This document shows, in pieces, positions 19,702-28,412 of a stretch of DNA of 64,000 nucleotides. Each line of letters starts with the position of its first letter. Position 1 is the stretch's first letter. Source of the DNA: Facklamia hominis CCUG 36813 (lineage in GTDB: Bacteria > Bacillota > Bacilli > Lactobacillales > Aerococcaceae); NCBI RefSeq assembly GCF_000301035.1, contig NZ_JH932292.1:434001-498000 (forward strand), read 5' to 3'. Under the pieces are notes generated by a model. The model was given only the letters and a program-made list of their open reading frames with translations. It was not told the origin of the DNA and searched no databases. Made by a program: the position numbers and the translations under genes.

Positions 19702-19725
19702 TATAATGGACAATCATCAAGGAGG
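19702..19725 (+). promoter_or_regulatory. Extended -10 and ribosome binding site of the HAD gene
   Basis: TGATATAAT gives an extended -10 with TATAAT at 19702-19707, and AAGGAGG at 19719-19725 lies 6 nt before the ATG. The leader would be very short, so no 5' regulatory RNA is expected. Confidence 0.6.
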
Positions 19726-19731
19726 AAAACT

Positions 19732-20553
19732 ATGCAACAACATTTAATTGCCATTGATCTAGATGGAACCACTCTCAATAACCAATCCAAACTTAGCCCC
19801 TTAACACGACAATGCTTAAGAAAACTCGATGAAATGGGGCATCTTATAGCAATCGTAACAGGAAGACCCTATCGCACATCCATTGGCCTTTATCAAGAAT
19901 TAGGGATTACAAGTCCGATGGTTAATTTCAATGGGGCCTATTGTTGTTTTCCTCAGCGTCCAGCTTGGACTGCTGCCTATCATTATGACTTAGACCGGTC
20001 AATCGCTTTAGAGCTTTTAAAAAGGCAAGACAGCTTAAATGTCAATTTAATCTGTGCTGAAGGGATTGATCGCCTCTATTCTTCATCGATGAACTTACCA
20101 GATTCACCTTACTATCCTAAAGAAGAAACCCAATTGTCTAAGCTGACCCGATCAAGCTTAACTAAAAACCCTACCGCCCTAACCCTCTTTTCAAGTGAAG
20201 ACCAGCAAACGTTTATCAAACAACAGATTGAAGATAAGTATTCAAATCAAGTTGCAGTAAGAACTTGGGGAGGAGAATTTCCAGTTCTTGAAGTCGTTCG
20301 AGCCGGAATTAATAAGGCGGTCGGTGTTAAGGCTATTGCCGACTTCTACCATATCCCCAGAGAAAGTATTTACGCCTTTGGCGATGAAGATAACGATCGG
20401 GAAATGATTGAGTATGCTGGACATGGTGTCGCAATGGCGAATGCCATTGCGTCGATCAAAAATAGCGCAGATGAAATTACTGATTTTACCAATGATCAAG
20501 ATGGTCTCGCCAAACATTTGATTAAAGCCTTTGATCTAAAAATTCTTTCATAA
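19732..20553 (+). CDS. Cof-type HAD-superfamily phosphatase
   Basis: The 273-residue protein belongs to the Cof/YidA subgroup of HAD hydrolases, which remove phosphate from sugar phosphates, FMN or similar small molecules. Motif I is AIDLDGTTLNN near the N-terminus, motif II is IVTGRP near residue 42, and motifs III/IV appear as FGDEDNDREMIEYAGHGVAMANA near 222-245, with a C2-type cap between. Substrate cannot be predicted. It stands alone on the plus strand, convergent with the YitT-family gene. Confidence 0.9.
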   Translation: MQQHLIAIDLDGTTLNNQSKLSPLTRQCLRKLDEMGHLIAIVTGRPYRTSIGLYQELGITSPMVNFNGAYCCFPQRPAWTAAYHYDLDRSIALELLKRQDSLNVNLICAEGIDRLYSSSMNLPDSPYYPKEETQLSKLTRSSLTKNPTALTLFSSEDQQTFIKQQIEDKYSNQVAVRTWGGEFPVLEVVRAGINKAVGVKAIADFYHIPRESIYAFGDEDNDREMIEYAGHGVAMANAIASIKNSADEITDFTNDQDGLAKHLIKAFDLKILS

Positions 20554-20640
20554 AAAAGCCTGCAGACTCAGGAACATTATGAGGATAACTGTTTCAAACA
20601 GTTTGATCCAACAAAGTTTCTAAGCCTGACAGGCTTTTTA
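20552..20640. terminator. Convergent terminator region between HAD and yitT-like genes
   Basis: AAAAAAGCCTG at the left end can pair with CAGGCTTTTTA at the right end, about 66 nt apart. Inside are AACTG-TTTCAAA-CAGTT and, overlapping the right arm, AGCC-TGACA-GGCT. The right arm includes the stop codon of the YitT-family gene. The outer pairing would give T tracts on both strands. Confidence 0.65.
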
Positions 20641-21648
20641 ATCGTTTAAATCATCCACATTCTCATAAAGTTGATCGAACTCTAACCCATAACTATAGTT
20701 GTGACTATTATCCGTCAAGCTTTCAGGTAAAGGCTGGGTGGTTTGAACTTGTTTCTTCATGGCTCGCTGTTGATCTCGACTAAAGAAATGACCAACGACC
20801 TTAATCGAAGGCACGATATTAATAAAGGCTTTATCATCAGCATGCTTAACGGCTTGCTGTAAGGCATATAATTCATAACGGTTGATCACAACCATGACCA
20901 CACTCCGCTTGTCTCGAAGATAGCCTCCCTGACCATCTAATATCGTTACACCACGAACAATGGACTTATAGATCGCATTCACAACCTCATCCATCTTGTT
21001 AGTGACTACCAAGGCAGTGAGACGTTGTTCAGAGGTATGTATGCTATCAATCGTATTGGCTAATACATAAATCGAAATTAACGTATAAAGTGCATTCTCC
21101 CATTCGAACAAAACACCCGACGCAAAAATGATCAAGGAGTTAATCGCAAATCCTAAGATCCCGATATTCACATTCACAACCCGTGCTAAGACCAGCGACA
21201 CAATATCCAATCCACCACAGGATAGGCCAAACTTAATTGCAACGGCTGAACCTAAACCACAAATCACGCCCCCCATAATGCCATTAAGTAAGGGATTCGT
21301 TGAAACTTGAATTACTGGTACAATATTCGTAAAAACAGTCGATAAAAAAACGACCAACAAACTTAGTAAAGTGAAATCACGACCAATCTTAAACCATGAC
21401 AATAAGAGTAAGGGCACGTTCAGAATAAACACTAGGTTTCCGACCGTCAAGAAAGGCCCAATCACTGGAATAACGGGTGCAAAATAATTAATAATTTGAG
21501 CAATCCCAGAAGTCCCCGAAGAAAAAATGTCTCCCGGAATCAAAAAGAAATTTAAACCCATGGCTATAAAAAACGCAGCCATATTTGCAATCAACACTTG
21601 AAATAAGATACGCACCAATGGCCTATCTTGAATATATTGTTCAAACAA
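20638..21648 (-). CDS. YitT-family membrane protein (DUF161 plus DUF2179)
   Basis: The 336-residue protein has about five to six N-terminal membrane helices with the family's GLNFFLIPGDIFSSGTSGIAQ start and GLSCGGLDIVSLVLAR repeat, followed by a soluble C-terminal DUF2179 domain (TALVVTNKMDEVVNAIYKSI, TILDGQGGYLRDKRSVVMVV) and a ~60-residue polar tail. The soluble domain resembles small regulatory domains; function and ligand are not established for this protein. Length is somewhat above the usual ~280 because of the tail. Confidence 0.9.
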   Translation of the reverse strand: MFEQYIQDRPLVRILFQVLIANMAAFFIAMGLNFFLIPGDIFSSGTSGIAQIINYFAPVIPVIGPFLTVGNLVFILNVPLLLLSWFKIGRDFTLLSLLVVFLSTVFTNIVPVIQVSTNPLLNGIMGGVICGLGSAVAIKFGLSCGGLDIVSLVLARVVNVNIGILGFAINSLIIFASGVLFEWENALYTLISIYVLANTIDSIHTSEQRLTALVVTNKMDEVVNAIYKSIVRGVTILDGQGGYLRDKRSVVMVVINRYELYALQQAVKHADDKAFINIVPSIKVVGHFFSRDQQRAMKKQVQTTQPLPESLTDNSHNYSYGLEFDQLYENVDDLND

Positions 21649-21697
21649 CCATACTCCCCCTTATTAATAAAATGAAACCAGATCATTCTATCATAGA

Positions 21698-22132
21698 TTA
21701 GAGACTTTTGCCCAACTTTTCAGGCAATGATTTTTGCAATAGTCGTGCAATCGTCGATCCGATCACTAGGGTATCATATAAAGGTCTGGGATCCTGACCG
21801 CATCTGATGAGACTGCGTAGATAGATTTCCCCATCCCCAGCTAAATAAAGATTATAATAACCTGTTTTCGCACCATTTAAGTCATTAATCGCTTCTAAAG
21901 CTTGGAATTTCTTTTGGTAATCGTCCAAAACATGAACTTGACGATAAATAATTTGCGCATCAAAATAAGCTTCCTCACTCTTTTGTAAGATGACTTCTAC
22001 CATTAACATTCGCTCTTTGGATGCTCTAAACTGAAAACGATATAAATGGTGTCCCCCTTCAATAGCTTGATACTGTGTCGGAAGTTCCTTTTCTTTTAAC
22101 AGGGCCTCAAATTGTGTTTTAAATTCTAACAT
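21698..22132 (-). CDS. Unknown 144-residue protein, YbjN/type III chaperone-like fold suspected
   Basis: The sequence LEAINDLNGAKTGYYNLYLAG followed by DGEIYLRS near residues 77-105 resembles the core of YbjN-type proteins, where a helix with IN.LN precedes strands containing DG.I.LR. Total length also fits. This resemblance is from pattern memory, not a search. There is no signal peptide or membrane segment. It lies 49 nt upstream of the yitT-like gene on the same strand and has an extended -10 (TGTTATACT) at 22170-22175. Function unknown. Confidence 0.65.
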   Translation of the reverse strand: MLEFKTQFEALLKEKELPTQYQAIEGGHHLYRFQFRASKERMLMVEVILQKSEEAYFDAQIIYRQVHVLDDYQKKFQALEAINDLNGAKTGYYNLYLAGDGEIYLRSLIRCGQDPRPLYDTLVIGSTIARLLQKSLPEKLGKSL

Positions 22133-22169
22133 AACTACCCAACTTTCTAATTTGTTTGAAATCTTCTTA

Positions 22170-22178
22170 AGTATAACA
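22170..22178 (-). promoter_or_regulatory. Extended -10 of the YbjN-like gene
   Basis: The minus strand has TTGTTATACTTAAG with TATACT at 22170-22175 and TG in the extended position, about 38 nt before the start codon. Confidence 0.5.
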
Positions 22179-22202
22179 AATTATTATATAATCTTAAAGC
22201 GA

Positions 22203-22253
22203 TTGACAAGCATTGCAAAAATGGTAACTTATAAGAGTAAGCAAGCGCTTAAA
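22203..22253 (+). promoter_or_regulatory. fbp promoter and possible cre site
   Basis: TTGACA at 22203-22208, a 16-nt spacer and TAACTT (22225-22230, with TGG before it) form a candidate promoter. AAGCAAGCGCTTAAA at 22239-22253 resembles a catabolite-responsive element with two mismatches. It lies near the expected start of transcription, where CcpA would repress. The cre call is weak. Confidence 0.4.
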
Positions 22254-22282
22254 ATACCAGAGAAAGCGATGGGATCGAATTC

Positions 22283-24157
22283 ATGAAAAATCAATTATCT
22301 GATCACACAATCAATGACCTAATGGAAATTATTAATCTCGAAGCCATCAAACAATTACCTAAATCCACAGAGCACTTTATTTCGGATGTGCATGGGGAAT
22401 TTGAAGCCTTTGACCATCTGCTCCGGAATTGTTCCGGTGTTATATCCATTAAAGTAGACGACTTGTTTGATGGGATATTAAGCGAAGAAGAAAAACTCGA
22501 TCTCTGCTTTAACATTTACTATCCGGAAGATTTAGTCTTAAATGCTGAAAAATCCAAAGAAGAATGGATGATCTTGCTCGACCAATTAGTTCGACTAACG
22601 CGTCATGTTACCTCAAAATACACGCGCTCAAAAGTCCGCAAGGCCTTGCCTTCCGCTTATGCGTATATTCTGGAGGAACTCATCTATCAATATGATGCTG
22701 AAAACGATAAGATGCGTTATTATCATACGATCTTCAACACCATGATCGACCTTGATCTCGCTCGTCACTTTGCGGTTGCTCTGGCCCATTTAATTCAACG
22801 CTTTGTAGTCGATCATCTCCATGTATTAGGGGATATCTATGACCGTGGTCCGAATCCAGATAAGATCATGGATCGACTCATGGTGATTCCATCAATGGAT
22901 ATTCAATTGGGCAATCACGATATTATCTGGATGGGAGCTTATGCCGGCTCACTGGCATGTCTAACGACTGTCTTGCGAATTCAACTGCGTTACGGAAATA
23001 CCCAACTACTTAAAGATTATGGTATCGATCTTTCCCGTCTTGCTAAATATGGTCACCGTTACTACCAAGATAATGAAGCCTTTCGTCCTCGGGGTAGCAA
23101 CTTAAACTTAAGCCCAGAAGATGAGCTAGAAATCACCTTGATGCATCAAGCAATTTCCATTATGCAATTTAAGGTTGAAGGACAAGTCATTCAACGACGG
23201 AGTGACTTCCAAATGGAGGATCGACTCTTACTGGATAAATTATCAGCAGATCGACAATCAATTCATCTGAACGGTAAAAAATATAGTATTAAAAACGGTT
23301 GCTTCCAACGGGTCAATCCAGATAACCCCTATGAGCTAACACTTGGTGAAGAACTCGTCCTATTAGACCTATTGCATCAATTTCAAACTTCTCCAGCCCT
23401 TAGTCGTCATATGAACTTTTTAGCCCAACAGGGAACTCTATACTTGACTTATAATAAAAATCTACTCTTTCATGGTTGCCTACCGATGACCGATGATGGC
23501 GACTTTATGTCACTCACCCTAGATGGCAAGACCTATCAAGGACGCTCCTTAATGGACCGCTTTGAATATGCGATCCGCCAAGCCTACATTCATAAAAATG
23601 ATCAAGATGACTTTAATAAAGATCTTATTTGGTATCTCTGGTGTGGTCCAGTTTCTCCACTCTTTGGAAAACATGCAATGACCACCTTTGAACGTTACTT
23701 CATCGAGGATAAATCCAGCCATAAAGAAAAGCAAAATATATATTATAGCTTGCGAGAAGAAGAGGACTTTTGCTTCAAAGTCTTAAAGGAATTTGGTCTT
23801 GATGAATCTGGTTATATTATTAATGGTCATACACCGATCAAAGCCATTGAGGGAGAAAAACCAGTAAAAGCAAATGGAAAAATGCTCGTGATAGACGGAG
23901 GTCTTGCTAAACCCTACCAAAAAGTCACCGGCATTGCCGGCTACACACTCGTCGATAATTCCCATGAAATATATATCTGTGCCCACCAGCCTTTTACGAG
24001 TCGATCTGAAGCAATCCAATCGAAGAAAGACATTCTCCCTAAAAAATACATTGTTACCGAACGTCCTAAACGACTCTTTGTCGCAGATACCGATTTAGGT
24101 ATGGAATTCGATAAAAAGGCTGACCGATTAAAAGAAATGCTTTTAGAAAATGAATAA
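22283..24157 (+). CDS. fbp: Fructose-1,6-bisphosphatase, class III
   Basis: Removes the 1-phosphate of fructose 1,6-bisphosphate in gluconeogenesis. The 624-residue length and the calcineurin-like phosphoesterase motifs identify the Firmicute class III enzyme: FISDVHGEFEAFDHLL near residue 34, VLGDIYDRGPNPDKIMDRL near 190, LGNHDIIWMGA near 212 and IINGHTPIKA near 513. The ATG at 22283 has only a poor ribosome binding site (GGGATCG). It is transcribed alone and ends in a strong terminator. A possible cre site lies upstream. Confidence 0.96.
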   Translation: MKNQLSDHTINDLMEIINLEAIKQLPKSTEHFISDVHGEFEAFDHLLRNCSGVISIKVDDLFDGILSEEEKLDLCFNIYYPEDLVLNAEKSKEEWMILLDQLVRLTRHVTSKYTRSKVRKALPSAYAYILEELIYQYDAENDKMRYYHTIFNTMIDLDLARHFAVALAHLIQRFVVDHLHVLGDIYDRGPNPDKIMDRLMVIPSMDIQLGNHDIIWMGAYAGSLACLTTVLRIQLRYGNTQLLKDYGIDLSRLAKYGHRYYQDNEAFRPRGSNLNLSPEDELEITLMHQAISIMQFKVEGQVIQRRSDFQMEDRLLLDKLSADRQSIHLNGKKYSIKNGCFQRVNPDNPYELTLGEELVLLDLLHQFQTSPALSRHMNFLAQQGTLYLTYNKNLLFHGCLPMTDDGDFMSLTLDGKTYQGRSLMDRFEYAIRQAYIHKNDQDDFNKDLIWYLWCGPVSPLFGKHAMTTFERYFIEDKSSHKEKQNIYYSLREEEDFCFKVLKEFGLDESGYIINGHTPIKAIEGEKPVKANGKMLVIDGGLAKPYQKVTGIAGYTLVDNSHEIYICAHQPFTSRSEAIQSKKDILPKKYIVTERPKRLFVADTDLGMEFDKKADRLKEMLLENE

Positions 24158-24165
24158 TTATAAAA

Positions 24166-24212
24166 GAAATCCTCCCAAACACTTAACAAACATGTACTTG
24201 GGAGGATTTCTT
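24166..24212 (+). terminator. Terminator after fbp
   Basis: GAAATCCTCCCAA and TTGGGAGGATTTC form a perfect 13-bp stem with a 19-nt loop, followed by TT on the plus strand. It starts 8 nt past the fbp stop codon. Confidence 0.85.
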
Positions 24213-24222
24213 ATCAGTCCAT

Positions 24223-24250
24223 AAAAAATAGGCCCTATTAATGGGCCTAT
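24223..24250 (-). terminator. Terminator after rplS
   Basis: On the minus strand ATAGGCCC and GGGCCTAT form a perfect 8-bp stem with a 7-nt loop followed by six T. Confidence 0.88.
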
Positions 24251-24260
24251 AATTCTTATC

Positions 24261-24608
24261 TTAGAAACCGCGCTCTTTAATACGAGCAGCTTTACCAGAT
24301 AAAGCACGAATGTAGTAAAGTTTCGCACGACGTACTTTACCTTTACGGGTCACTTCGATTTTAGCAACACGTGGTGAATGAACTGGGAAAGTCCGTTCAA
24401 CACCAACACCGTTTGAAATCTTACGAACAGTATACGTTTCGCTGATTCCTGCACCACGGCGTTTAATCACTAAACCTTCAAAGATTTGCACACGTTCACG
24501 TTCGCCTTCAACAATTAAAGCGTGAACTTTCACGGAATCACCAGGACGAAAATCTGGGATATCGCTACGTAATTGACCTGCAGTGATCTTTTCAATCAAT
24601 TGACTCAT
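24261..24608 (-). CDS. rplS: 50S ribosomal protein L19
   Basis: L19 sits at the 30S-50S interface. The 115-residue product has the standard length and motifs: [34 protein letters not shown], and the C-terminal [20 protein letters not shown]. The ATG at 24608 is preceded by AAGGAG; a TTG seven codons upstream overlaps that site and is rejected. In many Firmicutes rplS follows trmD; here it is a separate unit about 19 kb away, with its own promoter and terminator. Confidence 0.97.
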   Translation of the reverse strand: MSQLIEKITAGQLRSDIPDFRPGDSVKVHALIVEGERERVQIFEGLVIKRRGAGISETYTVRKISNGVGVERTFPVHSPRVAKIEVTRKGKVRRAKLYYIRALSGKAARIKERGF

Positions 24609-24695
24609 TCTTATTTCTCCTTCCAACAAACATTCTTAAATAGTCATTCTATTTAGCGGAATATCGTTAATTAGGGTCACTTGACCACTTGTTTA

Positions 24696-24723
24696 ATTAT
24701 ACTAGAAAACAATCAATTGTAAA
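24696..24723 (-). promoter_or_regulatory. Promoter of rplS with ~80-nt leader
   Basis: The minus strand has TTTACA (24718-24723), 16 nt, and TATAAT (24696-24701). The leader of about 80 nt may hold an L19-type autoregulatory structure, known in Bacilli, but I cannot verify the fold by eye. Confidence 0.65.
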
Positions 24724-24759
24724 GGAAAATCTTGGTTTTTTTCAGCAAATCCCTTTATT

Positions 24760-24787
24760 TTTAACCCACTGACCTTCATAATATAGT
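24760..24787 (+). promoter_or_regulatory. Possible promoter of the unknown gene at 24804
   Basis: TTTAAC (24760-24765), a 16-nt spacer and TATAGT (24782-24787) precede an AAAAGGGGG ribosome binding site. It is back to back with the rplS promoter. Confidence 0.4.
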
Positions 24788-24803
24788 TAAAAGGGGGATA
24801 TAT

Positions 24804-25217
24804 ATGAACCATTCCATAAAACTTCACTTTACTGATCTTGAAACGATCATCATTCCAATCAGTCAAATTGACGACTTTAACTATCAAATAGAAAACGGAC
24901 AAATCGATCAATATCAGCTAGTACTTAATCGATCATCGATCCTTGCCAACATCAAGGGTTATCCCTATCCAATTGACCACAACAATCTAGCTACTTACCT
25001 TACCGCTGACCACCCAGCTATTGTCAGCCTACAAATCGATGATCAGGATCCACTAAGTATCCGTTGGCAACAATTACCCAATCCTAGTCTACAGGATTGT
25101 CAATGCGAACCCATCAATATCCGATCCTATTCTATCCTTAAAGAAAAACAAATAATCCTCGGCAACCATGAATACTTAAAAGACTATTTCGGCCATAAAA
25201 TTTATCAAAGTAAATAA
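24804..25217 (+). CDS. Unknown 137-residue soluble protein
   Basis: I do not recognise this protein. It has no membrane segment or signal peptide. The N-terminal half alternates strand-like hydrophobic patches (IKLHFTDLETIIIPISQID), with many Asp, Asn and Gln, and a Cys pair (DCQCEP) lies near residue 94. AAAAGGGGGATATAT before the ATG is a plausible ribosome binding site, and a bidirectional terminator follows directly, so it looks like a real single-gene unit. It is inserted between rplS and rplU-prp-rpmA, on the opposite strand from both. Confidence 0.65.
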   Translation: MNHSIKLHFTDLETIIIPISQIDDFNYQIENGQIDQYQLVLNRSSILANIKGYPYPIDHNNLATYLTADHPAIVSLQIDDQDPLSIRWQQLPNPSLQDCQCEPINIRSYSILKEKQIILGNHEYLKDYFGHKIYQSK

Positions 25218-25223
25218 AGCAAT

Positions 25224-25265
25224 AAAAAAACCTGCTAAATCCCATGAATCTAGCAGGCCTTTTTA
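25224..25265. terminator. Bidirectional terminator between the unknown gene and rpmA
   Basis: CCTGCTA (25231-25237) and TAGCAGG (25251-25257) form the stem, with seven A on the left and five T on the right, so it works for both converging genes. Confidence 0.88.
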
Positions 25266-25280
25266 GATCTATTAAAAAAT

Positions 25281-25571
25281 TTATGCTTCAGCAGCTACTG
25301 GATAAACAGAAACTTGCTTTGCTTTTTTGCCTTTACGTTCGAAACGAACAACACCATCAATTTTTGCGAATAAAGTATCATCGCCACCGCGACCTACATT
25401 ATGTCCTGGATGGATTTTTGTTCCACGTTGACGGAAAATGATCGATCCTCCGGTAACCGTTTGACCGTCGCCAACCTTAGCACCTAAACGTTTAGCAATG
25501 GAGTCACGGCCGTTTTGAGTCGAACCTCCACCTTTTTTAGTCGCAAATAATTGTAAATTTAATTTTAACAT
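25281..25571 (-). CDS. rpmA: 50S ribosomal protein L27 (with cleavable N-terminal extension)
   Basis: L27 reaches into the peptidyl transferase centre. The 96-residue product begins [20 protein letters not shown]. The segment before ATKKGGG is the Firmicute-specific extension removed by the protease Prp after the Phe of LQLF, and prp lies directly upstream, so processing can be expected here. The rest ([26 protein letters not shown]) is normal L27. I start at the ATG at 25571; a TTG one codon upstream is also possible. Confidence 0.97.
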   Translation of the reverse strand: MLKLNLQLFATKKGGGSTQNGRDSIAKRLGAKVGDGQTVTGGSIIFRQRGTKIHPGHNVGRGGDDTLFAKIDGVVRFERKGKKAKQVSVYPVAAEA

Positions 25572-25584
25572 CAACTTGCACCTC

Positions 25585-25929
25585 CTATGCGATAACTTGT
25601 TTGATCTGAATATACTCTGGATAAGATTCTTGCGTCACTGTCAGCGCCAAAATCACATGTTGGCATAACAATTGGATATCATGATCTCTATTCTTTATGT
25701 CCAAGTGTGGAATCGTCAGCTTCAAATATCCGCCATGAACATCATCTATTTCAACTTCTGTCTCAAGTGACAACAATTGATCCAAAGAATTTTCAAGCGA
25801 AATAATCTGACTAGAAACTGCCGCGCAAACGATATCTAATCCTGGATCAGCCATCTCAGCATGTCCTTTCAATTCAATAAAACGAACTTGCTTTTGATCT
25901 GAGCTCAATCCTATCTGAATTCGAATCAT
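25585..25929 (-). CDS. prp: Ribosomal-processing cysteine protease Prp
   Basis: Prp (YsxB family) cuts the N-terminal extension from L27, an essential step in species that have it. The 114-residue protein shows the catalytic His in [11 protein letters not shown] near residue 22 and the catalytic Cys in [10 protein letters not shown] near 35, spaced as in the family. It overlaps the rplU stop by one base (TAATG) and is followed 13 nt later by rpmA, the standard rplU-prp-rpmA operon. Confidence 0.96.
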   Translation of the reverse strand: MIRIQIGLSSDQKQVRFIELKGHAEMADPGLDIVCAAVSSQIISLENSLDQLLSLETEVEIDDVHGGYLKLTIPHLDIKNRDHDIQLLCQHVILALTVTQESYPEYIQIKQVIA

Positions 25930-26240
25930 TAGGCTTTAATAGCATTAATCGTCAACTTAGTATAAGGTTGACGGTGTCCTTGCTTACGATGTGAATCTTT
26001 ACGACGTTTATATTTGAAAGTAACGACTTTCTTAGCACGTCCTTGTTTTTCAACAGTTGCTTCTACCGAAGCTCCTGATACGAATGGTGAACCGATTTTA
26101 GTTTCGCCTTCGCCACCTACAAGAACTACTTCTTCAAAGTTTACTTTATCACCTTCTTGAGCGTCCAATTTTTCAACAAAAATTGTTTGTCCTTCTTCAA
26201 CTTTGATTTGCTTACCGCCTGTCTTAATAATAGCGTACAT
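25929..26240 (-). CDS. rplU: 50S ribosomal protein L21
   Basis: A 103-residue protein with the L21 pattern: [18 protein letters not shown] at the start, [20 protein letters not shown] in the middle, and the C-terminal [29 protein letters not shown] precedes the ATG. It heads the rplU-prp-rpmA operon, with a typical L21-type leader and a strong promoter. Confidence 0.98.
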   Translation of the reverse strand: MYAIIKTGGKQIKVEEGQTIFVEKLDAQEGDKVNFEEVVLVGGEGETKIGSPFVSGASVEATVEKQGRAKKVVTFKYKRRKDSHRKQGHRQPYTKLTINAIKA

Positions 26241-26350
26241 TTAAGCACCTCCTATAATTTATTTTGAGACTCGCCAACTTGCGCGACCAATGTGCTTAAT
26301 ACACAAGCTGAGCGGTTGCAGATGTGGTGCTACACAATACAACAACAGTC
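26241..26350 (-). promoter_or_regulatory. Probable L21 autoregulatory mRNA leader
   Basis: The ~110-nt untranslated region before rplU contains several short self-complementary segments (for example GTGTAGCACCACAT, ACCGCTCAGCTTG, GGTCGCGC). Bacillales and Lactobacillales commonly carry an L21 leader here. Position and length fit; I have not verified the consensus structure. Confidence 0.55.
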
Positions 26351-26353
26351 TTA

Positions 26354-26383
26354 TTCTAGCAGACTGATCTTCATCTTGTCAAT
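26354..26383 (-). promoter_or_regulatory. Promoter of rplU-prp-rpmA
   Basis: The minus strand has a consensus TTGACA (26378-26383), an 18-nt spacer and TAGAAT (26354-26359) with TGC before it. It lies within 20-50 nt of the pepO stop codon. Confidence 0.85.
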
Positions 26384-26401
26384 GATTAATTGTAATTTGT
26401 T

Positions 26402-28306
26402 TTACCAAATTCGAACTCGTTTTTCAGGAGCAAGATACATGGAGTCTCCTTCTTTCGTTGCAAACTCTTGATGGAATTCATCCAGATTTCGAACTTGAAT
26501 ATTGGCCCGCAATTCCGCCGGTGCGTGAACGTCGATTTGTAATAACATCGCTTCAAATTCTGGTCGAGCCTTTTGACACCAAATCCGCGCCCAATTATAG
26601 AAAAATTCATCAATTTGGTAGTCAGACTCATGCTTTAAAGCTTGTAAAGCTGCCGTTAAGCCCCCGCAATCAGCAATATTCTCAGAAACCGTCAGTCGTC
26701 CATTAACACTTCCCTGCCTAAAAGGAATACCATCCCACTGATCAATCATAGCTTGAGCCTTGGCTTCAAAGGATCGGAAATCTTCTTCTGTCCACCAATT
26801 ATTAATGTTTCCATCAGCATCCATCTTCGCACCATTATTATCAAATGCATGAGAAATCTCGTGAGCAATAACTGCTCCAATCCCACCGTAATTCTGAGAC
26901 CGAGACTGGTCTAAACTATAAAATGGCGCTTGTAAGATCGCCGCTGGGAAGCAAATTAAATTCCCTGAAGGACTATAGTAAGCATTAACCATATCTGCTG
27001 GCATATGCCATTCTGTACGATCTACTTTTTTACCCATTTTTTCAAAATGATGGGCCACTATTATTTCTTGTAATTGACAAAAATTCTTAAAATAAGATTG
27101 GTCCGAATCGACTTTTAAATCGGAATAATAAGCAGGATAGCTATCAGGATAACCTACCAAGACTTCAAAGGCATCTAATTTTTGAATTGCTTTTTCGATC
27201 GTCTCTGGGCTTAACCAATCATTCTGATTTAATCGGTCTTGATAGACCTTGATCATCTGGTCAACCATCTCTTGCACATCTGCTTTAGCTTTTGGACCAA
27301 AGTATTTCCTACCATAATAGATACCTACTGGCTGACTAAAAACTTGTTTGACTTGATAATAAGCATGTTTTTTAAAGCTCTGCACTTCTGGGTTGCCTGA
27401 CAAGGCCAGACTATACTGACTAGCCAATTGCCGAATTTCTTCAGATAATATATTAGCTAGATCATTAGCAACTCGGACCAATAACCAGGCTTGCAATTTT
27501 TTAAAGCCATCTTCTTTAAAGAAAGAGTTCCAAGCCTCAAAAAACTCAACTTGGGTCACAATAATGTTTTCAGGGACAAAACCAATCAAGCCTGTAATGA
27601 TCGCATCAAACTTCAAGTTATTAAAATAAGCGATGACTTCATTGCTAGGACGTGGATTATATTGCTTAGTATAATCAGCTAATGCTTCTCTTGATTTTTG
27701 CTTTTGAGCAAAAGCTTTGTCCAATTCCAAAGCTAATTGAACAAGTAACTCAGCTCTTTCACTTGAATAGCCATATTTTTCTAATAGAGCTTGGCTTTGT
27801 TTTTCATAAGTTGCTAACAAACTCTGTCCCTTTTTATTTCCTTCTTGATAATAAACAGTATCTGGTAGAATTAGATTAGGTACATCTAAATATAAAGCAT
27901 GCTCTTTAGCTGATTTCAGGTCTGGGCTAACCGATAAATTAAAAGGACTCGTCCAACCCATTTCTATCATTCGATAGATTCTATCTTGTAAATTTTCGTA
28001 GTCTTCCGCTTTTAGAATCCAATCCAAAATTTTCTTCGCTTCTTGCACTCCAATTTTCGTGCGACTATCTTGATCTAAAGCTAGTCGATAAAGCTTCACA
28101 AATTCCAATAGTGCTTCGTCTTCTAATTCAACGTTTCCAGCAAGCATCTGGTCCACTTCTGACAACATGGTCTCCTCAAGCTCATCCGCTAAAACTGAAA
28201 ACCCTCCTGTACGAGATTTATCATTAGGAATAACCGCTGTTTTAAGCCAATCGCCATTCACTGCTTGGTATAAATCTTCTTTTACTAACTGTCGATCAAT
28301 CGTCAT
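26402..28306 (-). CDS. pepO: M13-family zinc endopeptidase PepO
   Basis: A neprilysin-like oligopeptidase. The 634-residue protein lacks a signal peptide or membrane anchor, so it is probably cytoplasmic, as in lactic acid bacteria. The zinc-binding HEISHAFD lies near residue 477, the third ligand motif ENIADCGGL near 537, and the substrate-binding NAYYSP near 445. The N-terminus starts with the typical LYQAVNGDWLK. Length matches lactococcal PepO. It stands alone between mreD and the rplU operon, and no clear terminator precedes the rplU promoter. Confidence 0.95.
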   Translation of the reverse strand: MTIDRQLVKEDLYQAVNGDWLKTAVIPNDKSRTGGFSVLADELEETMLSEVDQMLAGNVELEDEALLEFVKLYRLALDQDSRTKIGVQEAKKILDWILKAEDYENLQDRIYRMIEMGWTSPFNLSVSPDLKSAKEHALYLDVPNLILPDTVYYQEGNKKGQSLLATYEKQSQALLEKYGYSSERAELLVQLALELDKAFAQKQKSREALADYTKQYNPRPSNEVIAYFNNLKFDAIITGLIGFVPENIIVTQVEFFEAWNSFFKEDGFKKLQAWLLVRVANDLANILSEEIRQLASQYSLALSGNPEVQSFKKHAYYQVKQVFSQPVGIYYGRKYFGPKAKADVQEMVDQMIKVYQDRLNQNDWLSPETIEKAIQKLDAFEVLVGYPDSYPAYYSDLKVDSDQSYFKNFCQLQEIIVAHHFEKMGKKVDRTEWHMPADMVNAYYSPSGNLICFPAAILQAPFYSLDQSRSQNYGGIGAVIAHEISHAFDNNGAKMDADGNINNWWTEEDFRSFEAKAQAMIDQWDGIPFRQGSVNGRLTVSENIADCGGLTAALQALKHESDYQIDEFFYNWARIWCQKARPEFEAMLLQIDVHAPAELRANIQVRNLDEFHQEFATKEGDSMYLAPEKRVRIW

Positions 28307-28379
28307 ACAAGCACCTCTTTCTTAAAATTATCTGTATTATATCATACTAAAAAAAGGCCTATCAATCTTAGACCCTACC

Positions 28380-28406
28380 AAAAAAGCTGCTTTTAAAAGC
28401 AGCTTT
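28380..28406 (-). terminator. Terminator after mreD
   Basis: A palindrome AAAGCTGCTTTTAAAAGCAG (then CTTT) is followed on the minus strand by six T, seven nt past the mreD stop. Confidence 0.9.
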
Positions 28407-28412
28407 AAATCA

